This document shows positions 27,084 to 35,751 of a stretch of DNA of 64,000 nt, piece after piece. The position numbers and the translations under genes were made by a program. The stretch's first letter is position 1. Each line of letters opens with the position of its first letter. The notes below the pieces were generated by a model. It saw only the letters and a list, made by a program, of their open reading frames with translations. It ran no database searches and had not been told where the DNA came from. The stretch is from assembly GCA_020161395.1 (NCBI GenBank), contig JAIUOE010000004.1, positions 310,001-374,000 on the forward strand, given 5' to 3'. The stretch is from Bacteroidota bacterium. GTDB taxonomy: Bacteria; Bacteroidota; Ignavibacteria; Ignavibacteriales; Ignavibacteriaceae.

Positions 27084-28352
27084 CTAATCATTATATAAAA
27101 ATTCTTTTGGCGAAAATTTCTCAAGCTCGATCAGTCTAAAATTGTAATCGAGCAGATAGTCGTAATATCTTTTGGAACTGGTCAGGTAAGTTCTCCTCGC
27201 CTCGAGCAGAGTGAGGAAATCGATTTCTCCGAGTTTATAACCCTGAGTTGTGAGATTCAGGAGTTCTTCACTTTCAGCAAGTATCCCGTTTGCGAACCGG
27301 TTAAGATTTTCACCTGCGGATTCATAGCCATGCCATGCGATTTCAACTTCCTTTTTCATCAAAAGAAGCTCCTCACGGTAGTTTTCATCAGATATTTTAA
27401 CTGATGAAATTGAGTGATCGATGACACTGCGTTGATTACTTTGAAACCAGAGCGGAAGTGATAGACCTACCTCAAAGCCCAGTGCCTTAAAACCGGATCC
27501 GAAGTCCTGACCAAAAAGATTAAGTGATATATTTGGAAAATAACCTGCTTCCGCGACACGAAGATGATTTTCGGCAGCTTCAATTAATTTCTTTTTCGAA
27601 CGGACTCCGGGCATGTCGTAAAAAGTGGAGAGTATATCGCTTTGTGATATTTCAGTTTTTTTATAATAGAGTGTGTCGGGGAAATTGATGGAATATTTCT
27701 GGTTTGTCGTCTCCAGTCCAATCTGATTGAACAGACTGTATCGTGACTGATGCAGGTAATTTTGCGCCTCTGAAATCGAATTTTCAGCCTCATTCACCTG
27801 TATTTTAGCTTTAAGCAGCTCAATTTTTGTCGCCTCACCGGAATCGTATTTCAGTTTCACTGCTTCATAGACACCTTTTGAAATTTCAAGTTCACTTTGG
27901 GCAAGATGTAATAACTCCAATCCATATTGAAGTTGTGAGTAGGTCTTCTTTATCTCTTCACGGAGAAGGAGGAGAGCGTTTTCATATTCGAGTTGAAGAG
28001 CTTCGATTTCTGAGGAGATTCTGTCACTAATCCGGGATGTTGTAATAGGAAAGACAATTTCTTGAGTAATGCCAAGTCTTTGTTCGTCATACGAGGAAAA
28101 ACTTGAATTTCCCATGCCCTCCCGTGAGTATGAAAGCACAGGATCTGAGAGTCCGCTGTTTCCTCTTAATTCCGCTTTTTTTTGATTTACTGACTGGGCA
28201 AGCTTTTGTAATTTAGGGCTTTTCTGTTTAGCCAGATGAAGAGCCCGTTTTACGGAGAGCGTATCGACGAAGGAGGGGTCTTCAACCGGTTGTGAGCATA
28301 TCGTAACTGAAAAGAAGAAGAATATTAGAGGTAAATACCTATTTATGGTCAT
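27084..28352 (-). CDS. TolC-like outer-membrane channel of the metal pump (CzcC/CusC-like)
   Basis: 422 residues with an N-terminal signal peptide (LPLIFFFFSVTICSQ) and two outer-membrane-efflux repeats rich in Glu/Leu coiled coil. The first gene of the metal-efflux operon, ending 13 bases before the adaptor start. No metal-responsive regulator lies next to it. A TAATTTTG box at 28400-28407 (minus) is a candidate promoter 48 bases upstream. Confidence 0.9.
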   Translation of the reverse strand: MTINRYLPLIFFFFSVTICSQPVEDPSFVDTLSVKRALHLAKQKSPKLQKLAQSVNQKKAELRGNSGLSDPVLSYSREGMGNSSFSSYDEQRLGITQEIVFPITTSRISDRISSEIEALQLEYENALLLLREEIKKTYSQLQYGLELLHLAQSELEISKGVYEAVKLKYDSGEATKIELLKAKIQVNEAENSISEAQNYLHQSRYSLFNQIGLETTNQKYSINFPDTLYYKKTEISQSDILSTFYDMPGVRSKKKLIEAAENHLRVAEAGYFPNISLNLFGQDFGSGFKALGFEVGLSLPLWFQSNQRSVIDHSISSVKISDENYREELLLMKKEVEIAWHGYESAGENLNRFANGILAESEELLNLTTQGYKLGEIDFLTLLEARRTYLTSSKRYYDYLLDYNFRLIELEKFSPKEFLYND

Positions 28353-28399
28353 GTTTTATACTTCCGGTGGATTGCTTCAAATAACTTTAATTCCATTAA

Positions 28400-28407
28400 C
28401 AAAATTA
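28400..28407 (-). promoter_or_regulatory. Candidate -7 box of the metal-efflux operon
   Basis: The minus strand reads TAATTTTG, matching TAnnTTTG, 48 bases before the channel gene. No -33 TTG is evident. Confidence 0.35.
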
Positions 28408-28454
28408 GTAATAATCACTCTAAAATATTAATTTCACTCGCTTAAAAAATGATT

Positions 28455-28480
28455 AAAAAAAAACCGCCCGAAGGCGGTTT
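28455..28480 (-). terminator. Intrinsic terminator after the phosphate permease
   Basis: AAACCGCC (28461-28468) and GGCGGTTT (28473-28480) close a four-base loop that reads TTCG on the minus strand, where nine T residues follow. A strong terminator for the PiT gene. Confidence 0.92.
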
Positions 28481-28501
28481 TCTTAAATTATGGAATCGGA
28501 A

Positions 28502-30100
28502 TTATGAGGCGGCTTTTTCGCTCTCATCTTCTTTTTTCTCCTGTTCACCGTGATATTTGTGAGTCCTGTAAATCAGGAATGCAGAGAAGAAAAGCAACAG
28601 CATAATGAATGTAAGGCCCCCGGCGGAGATCAGCAGTCCAAAGACAAATGAAAGCATCAGGGCAAAGACTGCTGTGAGGAACCAGCCACCTACTACTGTC
28701 AGAACACCATTCACCCTGTTCACGGCATTATCATGTTCCCATGCCCTGTCTGCCAGGGAAGTGCCCATTGCCACAATAAATGTTACAAAAGTGGTGGAAA
28801 GCGGCAATTTTAATGATGTCCCAAAAGAAATCAGACTTGAAGCAACAACAAGATTGACTGATGCTCTGATCAGATCAAAGGCAGGCATTTTACCGTCTGG
28901 TCCCGGAACAGGTACATATTTGGATTTATCGAACCTGGAATTAACCCAGTTGGTCACTATTTTAGGTGATAGTGTCTTGAACATATCGAGGATAAAAAGG
29001 GAAGATTTCACAACATTTTTTGCCACAGCGGATTTCTTAAACTTTTCTTTCCCTTTTCCCTGTCTGGAGAGGTTAACTTCAGTCTTTGTTACCGTATTCG
29101 ACTTTTTTGATTTCCAAATTGTTACAATCATAATTGCTCCGGAAATCACCAGAATCAAAAACGGAACTGCGCCCTGATCATTTAAAGCTGTCATCATGGT
29201 CGATGACGGGTCGGTTGCGAAGCTGACACTCTGAAAAGCCTGGTATCCCGCGAGCGGAACGCCAATGAAATTGACAAGATCGTTGGCCGCAAATGAAAAA
29301 GCAAGGGCAAAAGTACCTGCTATAACGATCGGTTTGAATATGTTGATCTTAATGATGTTGTTCAGGATAAAGAACACAAAAAGGAGAATTGCAAAAGAAT
29401 AAAGAAGACTTTCACTCATATGCTTCGTAATCCATTTTGCAAATTCGGTATTTTCAAATATTGACCCTTTGATTCCCTTTGTAAAAAGAAAGAATGTGAT
29501 CAATGTAAAAGCTACCGCTCCAAAGATGGCACCATATTTTTGGATTCTCGGTTTGTAATCGAAGGTAAATATCATCCTGACAATATACTGGACGATTAGA
29601 GAGGCATTAAAGGAAATGATGACTGAGAGGAAAATTCCACTGATAATTATGAAGGCTCGCTCGGTGTTGATATAACTCATCACCGTTTCCAACCCCCCGG
29701 ATGAAGCGAGTACGCTGTATGTTGCTGTACCCAGAGCTGCCCCCAGCAGTCCAAATACCAGGGAGACCGTTGTTGAAGTTGGTAAGCCAAATGTGTTATA
29801 GAGATCGAGTAAAAGAACATCTGTGAACATTACGGCTACAAAAAGCCCCATCACTTGTGCAAAATTGAACATCTCCGGATTGAAGAGACCTTTCCTTGCC
29901 ACCTCCATCATTCCACTCGAAAAGAGAGCACCACCTAACACACCCAAACTTGCGAATACAAGTATAATATGTCTCGGTGCCACTTTCGATCCAATAGCAG
30001 AATTTAGAAAATTAACGGCATCATTTGCTACGCCAAATATCAAATCGGAAACTGCAAGTATAAAAAGAACAAATACTATAACCAGGTAATAGATTTCCAT
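28502..30100 (-). CDS. PiT family inorganic phosphate permease
   Basis: 532 residues with about 11 membrane helices. The two PiT/PHO4 repeats are visible: an N-terminal half with FGVANDAVNFLNSAIGS and a matching ANDLVNFIGVPLAGYQ segment, and a later GTSLKLPLSTTFVTFIVAMGTSLADRAWEHDNAVNRVNG. It takes up phosphate, usually as a metal-phosphate complex with a proton or sodium ion. The central loop is long and basic. No PhoU-like partner gene is adjacent, which is somewhat unusual. It ends in a strong terminator and stands alone. Confidence 0.92.
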   Translation of the reverse strand: MEIYYLVIVFVLFILAVSDLIFGVANDAVNFLNSAIGSKVAPRHIILVFASLGVLGGALFSSGMMEVARKGLFNPEMFNFAQVMGLFVAVMFTDVLLLDLYNTFGLPTSTTVSLVFGLLGAALGTATYSVLASSGGLETVMSYINTERAFIIISGIFLSVIISFNASLIVQYIVRMIFTFDYKPRIQKYGAIFGAVAFTLITFFLFTKGIKGSIFENTEFAKWITKHMSESLLYSFAILLFVFFILNNIIKINIFKPIVIAGTFALAFSFAANDLVNFIGVPLAGYQAFQSVSFATDPSSTMMTALNDQGAVPFLILVISGAIMIVTIWKSKKSNTVTKTEVNLSRQGKGKEKFKKSAVAKNVVKSSLFILDMFKTLSPKIVTNWVNSRFDKSKYVPVPGPDGKMPAFDLIRASVNLVVASSLISFGTSLKLPLSTTFVTFIVAMGTSLADRAWEHDNAVNRVNGVLTVVGGWFLTAVFALMLSFVFGLLISAGGLTFIMLLLFFSAFLIYRTHKYHGEQEKKEDESEKAAS

Positions 30101-30222
30101 GATTTTCTCATATGTGAATCAATCGCCAAAAAATTAAAATTATGGCTTCAAAACTTACAAATCATGGATTTGAATTTTTACACCAGCAAGATTAACAAAT
30201 TATTAACAATTGTTATTCAGAA

Positions 30223-30744
30223 CTATATTCTGGCTCCGGGTCTGTATCCCCGATAAGGAAGTGATGACTGGATTGAAATGAATGCCTTTGAGTCGATCGA
30301 TTCTACCAGTTTCATGAGATGTCTTTGTTTTTTTCTGTCAACGACGGAAATAAGCATTTTGATGTTTCCGGTGAGACCCTCTGCCGGAAGAATTGTAACT
30401 CCGAAGGCAGATGATCTGAGTTCCGCTGCAATTTCCTCCGATTTCTCCAAAGAAAAAATTGTTACCTGGACGAATCCCAGTCCTATCTTCTGTTCGAACC
30501 ACACGCCGATAACATTACCAAGCCCGTAACCTGTTGCATACCCGAGTATCATCCATGGATTGTCATTTAAATACGCAAATATCTGACTGACTGCAATAAC
30601 CCAGATTGCAGCTTCGAAGAATCCAACAAAGCCGGCAAGATATTTTTTGCCCTGAACAACAAGTATGGTTCTGAGTGTTCCCAGACTAACATCGCAAATC
30701 CTAAGTAGTCCAACAATTACAGGACCGAAAGCACCTTCAAACAT
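30223..30744 (-). CDS. UPF0316 family membrane protein (DUF5698/DUF2179)
   Basis: 173 residues. Three hydrophobic segments in the first 95 residues are followed by a soluble alpha/beta domain of the DUF2179 type (about 95-165). The conserved opening LRICDVSLGTLRTILVVQG is typical of the UPF0316 family. Function is not known; DUF2179 domains are thought to bind small ligands. It stands between the spermidine synthase gene and the phosphate permease in the same direction, with gaps of 58 and 122 bases, so operon membership is unclear. Confidence 0.85.
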   Translation of the reverse strand: MFEGAFGPVIVGLLRICDVSLGTLRTILVVQGKKYLAGFVGFFEAAIWVIAVSQIFAYLNDNPWMILGYATGYGLGNVIGVWFEQKIGLGFVQVTIFSLEKSEEIAAELRSSAFGVTILPAEGLTGNIKMLISVVDRKKQRHLMKLVESIDSKAFISIQSSLPYRGYRPGARI

Positions 30745-30802
30745 TTGAATTCCAAAAAGTATTAAAACAAAGTATCAATATAGCAGTTTCATTTCTATTT
30801 GG

Positions 30803-32335
30803 TTAATAAAGTCCCCAGTCTCCCTGTTCGAAATACCTGTAAAGAACGGGTTCAGTCAGATTGTTTACCTTAATTTCCTCATTATCTTTCAGAGGTGACT
30901 TGCCAAATGAGACAAGGGCATCTAACACATTGTTATTTAACCAGTTTGTCGTTCGTTCATCAATTTTAATTTCAGAATATTTTAGTTTGAGCTGCTCCCC
31001 GTCAAGTGAAGCGGAGCCAATAATAAATCCCCACTCCCCCATCGTTGGAACATGATTTCTCATTCGAAGCGAACTGAAACCGGAAGCTTTAATTGTTGTA
31101 TCAATACAGGCGAAAGCCTTTGCAGCAAAATATGGACTGCATGCCTGGGTTATGAATATTCCATCTTTTGAAAGGTGTTTTTTTACAATCGAATAGAACT
31201 CTTTGGAATAGAGACGACTAATATCGGAGTTTCTTGGGTCGGGAAAATCTGCAATAATTACATCGTAAAGACTATTGCTTTCCTCCAAATAACGAAAGGC
31301 GTCTGTGTTGACAATTTTGACTTTTTTGTCGTTCAGAGAGCCTTTATTAATCTCGAGGAGTATATCGTTTTTTTGAGCGAGGTCCGTAATTGCCTTATCA
31401 ATATCCACGAGATAGATTTCCTTAACTTCAGGATATTTCAAGACTTCCCTCACGGCACATCCGTCACCACCTCCAAGTATCAGCACACGATCCTTACTCC
31501 CTGACATCTGAAGAGGAATATGTACGAGTGGTTCGTGATACAGTGACTCATCGTAAGTGCTGAATTGAACACTGTTATTTAAGTAAAGCCAGTGATATTC
31601 TTTCCATTTTGTTATAACAATTTTCTGATATTTGGTCTGCTCTTCATACACAATGTTGTCTAGGTATTTTAACTGCTCGGAAAAACGGATTATTGGATTT
31701 GAAAATATAGCACCCGAGACAATAATAAAAGTTACCGAAATAATCAGCGTACCCATGGCAACCTTTGAGTATTTAAAGTGCTCACGCAGATGCAGGTAAA
31801 GCAGTAGTGCCACAGTGAAATCAATCGCTCCAAGGATAAACGGAGTATAAGTCAGTCCGATAATTGGCAAACCAACAAAAGCGAAAAAAATGCCACCGAC
31901 CAGACTTCCATAGTAATCTTTTTCGAGTACATTCGCAATATTTACCCTGAGCTCTTCGAACTCTTCGTTCAAACGGGTAACAATTGGAATCTCAAGGCCG
32001 ATTAATAATCCGATAAAAATGGAAAGTGAATAGATTGTAATTCCCCGAAATTCAGGGAAAGCAGAGATCGAGTAGACGATAATTGCTGAAAATGAGGTCG
32101 CTATAGAGAGAGTAAATTCAATCAGGATAAATTTTTCAAGTAAATTCTGTTTTATAAATTTACTTAAACTGCTCCCAAGTCCCATGGAAAACAGCATCAA
32201 CGATACAATAAGCGTCCATTGAATGACCGAGTCTCCCAAAAAATAGGCTGCAAGAGTGGAAAGAATATACTCTGCCACAATGCCCGAAACTCCTGTGGCA
32301 AAGAGACATAATTTTAAAAGGTTGGATTTTTTCAC
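30803..32335 (-). CDS. speE: Membrane-anchored polyamine aminopropyltransferase (spermidine synthase)
   Basis: 510 residues, much longer than soluble SpeE (about 280-300). The first 215 residues hold about seven membrane helices. The rest is a spermidine synthase domain with LILGGGDGCAVREVL (286-299) for decarboxylated SAM, VDIDKAITD after it, and an active-site loop IADFPDPRN before RLYSKEFY. It would transfer an aminopropyl group to putrescine (or a related amine) at the membrane face. It lies 4 bases after the DUF350 gene in the PspA operon, and the SAM decarboxylase that makes its co-substrate is at the other end of the locus. Confidence 0.9.
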   Translation of the reverse strand: MKKSNLLKLCLFATGVSGIVAEYILSTLAAYFLGDSVIQWTLIVSLMLFSMGLGSSLSKFIKQNLLEKFILIEFTLSIATSFSAIIVYSISAFPEFRGITIYSLSIFIGLLIGLEIPIVTRLNEEFEELRVNIANVLEKDYYGSLVGGIFFAFVGLPIIGLTYTPFILGAIDFTVALLLYLHLREHFKYSKVAMGTLIISVTFIIVSGAIFSNPIIRFSEQLKYLDNIVYEEQTKYQKIVITKWKEYHWLYLNNSVQFSTYDESLYHEPLVHIPLQMSGSKDRVLILGGGDGCAVREVLKYPEVKEIYLVDIDKAITDLAQKNDILLEINKGSLNDKKVKIVNTDAFRYLEESNSLYDVIIADFPDPRNSDISRLYSKEFYSIVKKHLSKDGIFITQACSPYFAAKAFACIDTTIKASGFSSLRMRNHVPTMGEWGFIIGSASLDGEQLKLKYSEIKIDERTTNWLNNNVLDALVSFGKSPLKDNEEIKVNNLTEPVLYRYFEQGDWGLY

Positions 32336-32339
32336 TAAC

Positions 32340-33185
32340 CTATAGAGCCCAGCCTATTAGAAGAGCAGATCCTACATAAACGAAAGCCTCTATCAGTCCG
32401 GCACCCGTATTTGGCACTGCCTGTCCCTGAACCTCATAACTCAAGCGCTTGCCGGGAAGTATCACTTTATCTGTCAGGATTCTGACCAGAGGAAGTAGAA
32501 CAATTCCAATCAATAAATCGACCACGACATCAGAAATGAAATTTTCCCAGCCCGGAAAATCACCAAACATCGCTTCATTGATAATTATGGAAATGGCAAT
32601 CAGAATACCTGCGAATCCAAGCCCGACCGCCACATTGTCCTGTTCTATCTCTTTTAAATAATCGTAAGGAGTGATAAACTGATATAAAAACGAGAACAGG
32701 ATGAGAGCGAACTGACCGATTACCCAAAATGCAATTGCTGTCAGTATACTTCCTCCTTCACCTGAAACAGCACTCGAAACCACAAGACCGGTGGCGATGG
32801 ATGAGGCACCCAGTACAACCGCAGTTCCGGCATTCCTGTCAACCGTTATTTCTTTGGGAGCATCAATCTTGCGCAAAATAAACCAGTCGTTTATATATGC
32901 AGAAATATTATGCAGTATTATGGCAAGAAGCCCGTAAATGGCAATATCAATCAGATCATTGACAAGCCCTCCGGATGGACCAAAAAAGACCCCTCCTATT
33001 GAAATAATTACTCCCGCAAAATAGCTTGCGAAAACTATTGCAAATGCAAGATTATCTTTCTCGACGAGTTCATCTTTTACATTATATTTAGGATTGAACA
33101 ACCGGAATGCAAAGATACCAAGAAGCATCAGAATAACTCCGGCAGCAAAATAAACTGCAGCAGTGAGTAAATGGTCTAAAATCAT
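32340..33185 (-). CDS. DUF350 (YjfL-like) membrane protein
   Basis: About 281 residues containing two DUF350 repeats, each of about four membrane helices, with repeated Asn/Asp-Asn-x-Ala motifs (DNLAFAIVFASYF and DNVAVGLGFAGIL). Function unknown; the Escherichia coli relative YjfL is encoded beside a PspA homologue. The ATG complementary to 33183-33185 is chosen because GGGAGG sits 8-9 bases before it and it starts one base after the lipoprotein stop. A longer frame from 33239 would overlap the lipoprotein by 53 bases. Confidence 0.88.
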   Translation of the reverse strand: MILDHLLTAAVYFAAGVILMLLGIFAFRLFNPKYNVKDELVEKDNLAFAIVFASYFAGVIISIGGVFFGPSGGLVNDLIDIAIYGLLAIILHNISAYINDWFILRKIDAPKEITVDRNAGTAVVLGASSIATGLVVSSAVSGEGGSILTAIAFWVIGQFALILFSFLYQFITPYDYLKEIEQDNVAVGLGFAGILIAISIIINEAMFGDFPGWENFISDVVVDLLIGIVLLPLVRILTDKVILPGKRLSYEVQGQAVPNTGAGLIEAFVYVGSALLIGWAL

Positions 33186-33186
33186 T

Positions 33187-33921
33187 TCATTTACCTCCCG
33201 ATCCACCGCGTGATCTGACATTGGGAGTGCCTCTGCCAACCGAACGGGATACTTTGTTGTTTACTTTTTCTTTAAAGCTCTGCGAACCGCTCTTTATCTT
33301 CGAAATCTTTTCTCCGAAAGATGCGGGCTTTGTTTTGGTTGTGTAGGAACCGTAAGTTCCATATTTATAACTTCCTCCCGACATGGGACCGTAATACGGT
33401 TTTCGATTTCTGTAATTTCTGTTATAGTCATCGTATTCACCGCGGAAAACCGATCCGGATGCAAGGTTCATCATAGAACTGAGGAACATATACTGTCCAT
33501 AAAACTGCCAGAATGAACCGGAACCGCTGTTCACCCAACTCCCGTATTTTGGATTTCCCACATAATTGTTATAACCTGCGGGGGCGATAGCCTTGCTCAC
33601 CTTTCCGTCAGCACCTTTGGAGGCAACTTCCATTCCGAGATAGTTCTCATTCTCCCAGAAGACTTCCTCGCTGACTTCGATCCAGTCGGTAGTCTCATCT
33701 TTTATTTTGATTGAGTCAAACTGTTTGATAATCTGATATTTATGTTTGTAGTCCTTAAAAAATGTGCCGTCAACATCCATATCGCTCAGGATGATCGAAT
33801 ACATAGGAACTTTTTCATTGTTAAGCTTTGTAATCAGATCATCGACTGGTGGCTTTTTGTACTCTTTACCACAACCCGCGAGAAACAGGAGGAAAAGAGT
33901 TGCAAGAAATATCTTCTTCAT
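33187..33921 (-). CDS. Lipoprotein of the PspA locus, unknown function
   Basis: 244 residues. A classical lipoprotein signal is seen (MKKIFLATLFLLFLAGC), so the mature protein begins at Cys17 and is membrane-attached in the envelope. The middle is rich in aromatic residues. The C-terminal third is a low-complexity Gly/Tyr/Ser/Lys stretch ending in an Arg/Gly/Ser tail. I recognise no domain. Its place next to DUF350 recalls YjfM (DUF1190) of the E. coli yjf cluster, which also has a Gly-rich C-terminus, but homology is not shown. It starts 1 base from the DUF4178 gene stop. Confidence 0.8.
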   Translation of the reverse strand: MKKIFLATLFLLFLAGCGKEYKKPPVDDLITKLNNEKVPMYSIILSDMDVDGTFFKDYKHKYQIIKQFDSIKIKDETTDWIEVSEEVFWENENYLGMEVASKGADGKVSKAIAPAGYNNYVGNPKYGSWVNSGSGSFWQFYGQYMFLSSMMNLASGSVFRGEYDDYNRNYRNRKPYYGPMSGGSYKYGTYGSYTTKTKPASFGEKISKIKSGSQSFKEKVNNKVSRSVGRGTPNVRSRGGSGGK

Positions 33922-34473
33922 TTAAATCTTTCCGGGGAAAATGTTGCTGATCTCATAATCTTGTACCACCCTGCCGATACTTGCTTCAAAATCTTCTTCA
34001 CCCCATTGTTCAATCGACAGAATATACTTTCCGGTTTCATCCCGGTAATCCCAACTGATAAAGGGTTCCCATGCGTTCCCCGAAATATCCCTGAAATTTC
34101 CCGCTGCTTCAGCTTTTCTGAAAAAAGTTCTGCCGCTGAATTCAATTACCCGTCTTGGTTTTTCCTGTTCGATAATCTCTTCAATCAGATTTTTGTCAAT
34201 ATTATTAATATCCACTTCCTTCATCACGGTAATTTCGATTTCATCGTCTTCTTCGACATGTAAATATGCAGTGGCATCAGAGGATTTTATTTGGAACTCA
34301 AGAGTAAAAAAATCGTCACCCCAGTCATATTCAAACTCCTTTGTCACTTCCCAGCTTGCACCCTCAACATCAAGGATAAATCCTTTTCTAAGGTCTGTGA
34401 CTTTAAGGTTAGTCGGATCGTACGACGGCTGTTCTTCTTCTTTTTTCTTCTTTTTAAACCAGTTAAAGACCAT
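33922..34473 (-). CDS. DUF4178 domain protein
   Basis: 183 residues, predicted soluble, no signal peptide. A basic N-terminus (NWFKKKKKEEE) precedes a beta-rich domain that resembles DUF4178 (LKVTDLRKGFILDVEGASWEV, YDWGDDFFTLEFQ). DUF4178 proteins recur next to PspA and DUF350 genes; the matching position in the E. coli yjf cluster is held by YjfK (DUF2491). Biochemical role unknown; the basic N-terminus could contact membrane lipid. The gene follows a terminator hairpin after pspA, so it is probably made at a lower level than PspA. Confidence 0.75.
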   Translation of the reverse strand: MVFNWFKKKKKEEEQPSYDPTNLKVTDLRKGFILDVEGASWEVTKEFEYDWGDDFFTLEFQIKSSDATAYLHVEEDDEIEITVMKEVDINNIDKNLIEEIIEQEKPRRVIEFSGRTFFRKAEAAGNFRDISGNAWEPFISWDYRDETGKYILSIEQWGEEDFEASIGRVVQDYEISNIFPGKI

Positions 34474-34490
34474 GTTATCATCCCGTTATG

Positions 34491-34523
34491 AAAAAAAACA
34501 AGGGCACCCTGAGAAGGATGCCC
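34491..34523 (-). terminator. Terminator/attenuator inside the PspA operon
   Basis: Arms at 34502-34509 and 34516-34523 pair over 8 bp (one G-U) around a 6-base loop and, on the minus strand, are followed by TTG and eight T residues. It lies between the pspA stop (34535) and the DUF4178 start (34473). Confidence 0.8.
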
Positions 34524-34534
34524 AAAATGAGTGA

Positions 34535-35239
34535 TTAAGGTTTTTTCAACTTACTCTTCAAATCTTCAAGCAGAAGATCACCCTGCAGGTCAGTCTCTGA
34601 AAGAGCTTTGTCAATTTTTGTATTGAGCCCCTCGTTAAGACCTTCCATTTCAGCATATGCCTGAGCAAGAGTTTCGTCTGCTTCCACTTTTTGTTTCATT
34701 CTCTCAAGCATTGCGATAGTGCTGTCTGCATCAATTCCTGAGAGTTGTTTATTAACCTTCTTCATTGATTCAGCAGTTTTGGCTCTTGCTTTAAGGGTAA
34801 TCAGATCATTTTCCTGCTGTTGGATGGTCCTTCTCAATTTTTCAATCTGCATCTGGAGTTTTCCAATCATTTCATTCTGTTTTTCCAGATTGATTGAAGA
34901 TTCAGAGGCTTTTTTAACACTGTCTTCTTTTTGGATCAATGCTTCTTTTGCAAGCCTTTCAGCTTCTTCCGGAGCCATCTGACCCGACTCTGCACGCTGG
35001 AGAAGCAGTACTGCTTTTCTTTCCCACTCAATTGATCTTTCATTGTAGAGATTTTTGTCTCTCTCCATTTTAATCGCCTGAGCTTTTACTTCAGCAAATG
35101 CCTGCATCGCTTGTGATAAATTGTTTTTAAGATCCCTGATTGCCTGCTCCGACATCTTGATTGGATCCTCGAGTTTGTCGATCACTGTATGGGCTTCTGC
35201 TTGACCGATTTTAAACAGCCTTTTGAAAATACTCATCAT
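34535..35239 (-). CDS. pspA: PspA/IM30 family membrane-stress protein
   Basis: About 234 residues, almost wholly coiled coil, as in PspA/Vipp1, which form ESCRT-III-like rings on damaged inner membrane. The N-terminal amphipathic helix MSIFKRLFKIGQAEAHTVIDKLEDP is the membrane-binding segment and is followed by the conserved KMSEQAIRDLKNNLSQAMQAFAEVKAQ. I start at the first of two adjacent ATGs (35237-35239) because GAGGAG lies just before it; a longer frame to 35257 would overlap the upstream gene. The E. coli homologue closest by context is YjfJ rather than PspA itself. Confidence 0.93.
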   Translation of the reverse strand: MMSIFKRLFKIGQAEAHTVIDKLEDPIKMSEQAIRDLKNNLSQAMQAFAEVKAQAIKMERDKNLYNERSIEWERKAVLLLQRAESGQMAPEEAERLAKEALIQKEDSVKKASESSINLEKQNEMIGKLQMQIEKLRRTIQQQENDLITLKARAKTAESMKKVNKQLSGIDADSTIAMLERMKQKVEADETLAQAYAEMEGLNEGLNTKIDKALSETDLQGDLLLEDLKSKLKKP

Positions 35240-35247
35240 GTTCTCCT

Positions 35248-35640
35248 CTATTTGCAAATTTCAATAAGAAAATCAGTATGCTCTGCCATAGCGAAATGTA
35301 TGGCTGACATGGTGCCTTCGACCTCGTTTTCATCAAGATTCTCCAATTGGAGGGTATCTCTAAAAAGAAGTGTGTTATTATCCTCTTCGAGGACAAATGC
35401 CCCGTGAACGAGTTTTCTGTTTACCTGCAGGAGCTTTTTGTAAACATCTTTCTCATCTTTTTTGAGTTTTCCAATGTACTGTTCAAAGATCAAAAGAGGG
35501 TTTTCGCAATCTATTATAAGATTCGAAATGCCCTTGTCTGTATCATCAACAATCACTATTTCCTCTTCCGGTATTTCCCTTGAGATATGATATCCCAGAT
35601 TAATTAAATAATTTTTTACCAATTCATATTTTGAAGACAT
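35248..35640 (-). CDS. YbjN/DUF2170-like small protein, first gene of the PspA operon
   Basis: 130 residues, acidic, no signal peptide. The alpha/beta pattern (VKNYLINLGYHI, VDDTDKGISNLIIDCENPLLIFEQYIGKL, KLLQVNRKLVHGAFVLEEDNNTLLFRDTLQLENLD) resembles YbjN/type III chaperone-like proteins. In the E. coli yjf cluster this place is taken by YjfI (DUF2170). A chaperone or binding partner for PspA is a reasonable guess from position only. It stops 8 bases before the pspA start. Confidence 0.75.
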   Translation of the reverse strand: MSSKYELVKNYLINLGYHISREIPEEEIVIVDDTDKGISNLIIDCENPLLIFEQYIGKLKKDEKDVYKKLLQVNRKLVHGAFVLEEDNNTLLFRDTLQLENLDENEVEGTMSAIHFAMAEHTDFLIEICK

Positions 35641-35751
35641 ATTTTTTCCTCGAATGATTTAATTTTGTTCGAAATATAATTAAAAATCTGCTAAATTATA
35701 CTCTGTTTTTGATTAAATTTTATAATCGCTGACAAGCGGCGAATTTTTGCC

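Noticed and set aside
17212-28352. Treating the two RND systems as one duplicated unit
   Set aside because: They converge, each has its own channel and adaptor, and the permeases belong to different RND groups (drug type and metal type).
28605-29177. Plus-strand open frame of 190 codons
   Set aside because: Antisense to the phosphate permease. Its composition (many Thr, Ile, Ala) is the mirror of membrane-helix codons on the other strand.
35641-35751. Inverted repeat TATAATT...AATTATA between speD and the PspA operon
   Set aside because: It is wholly A/T and expected by chance in such an AT-rich gap; no promoter box with proper spacing could be fixed to it.
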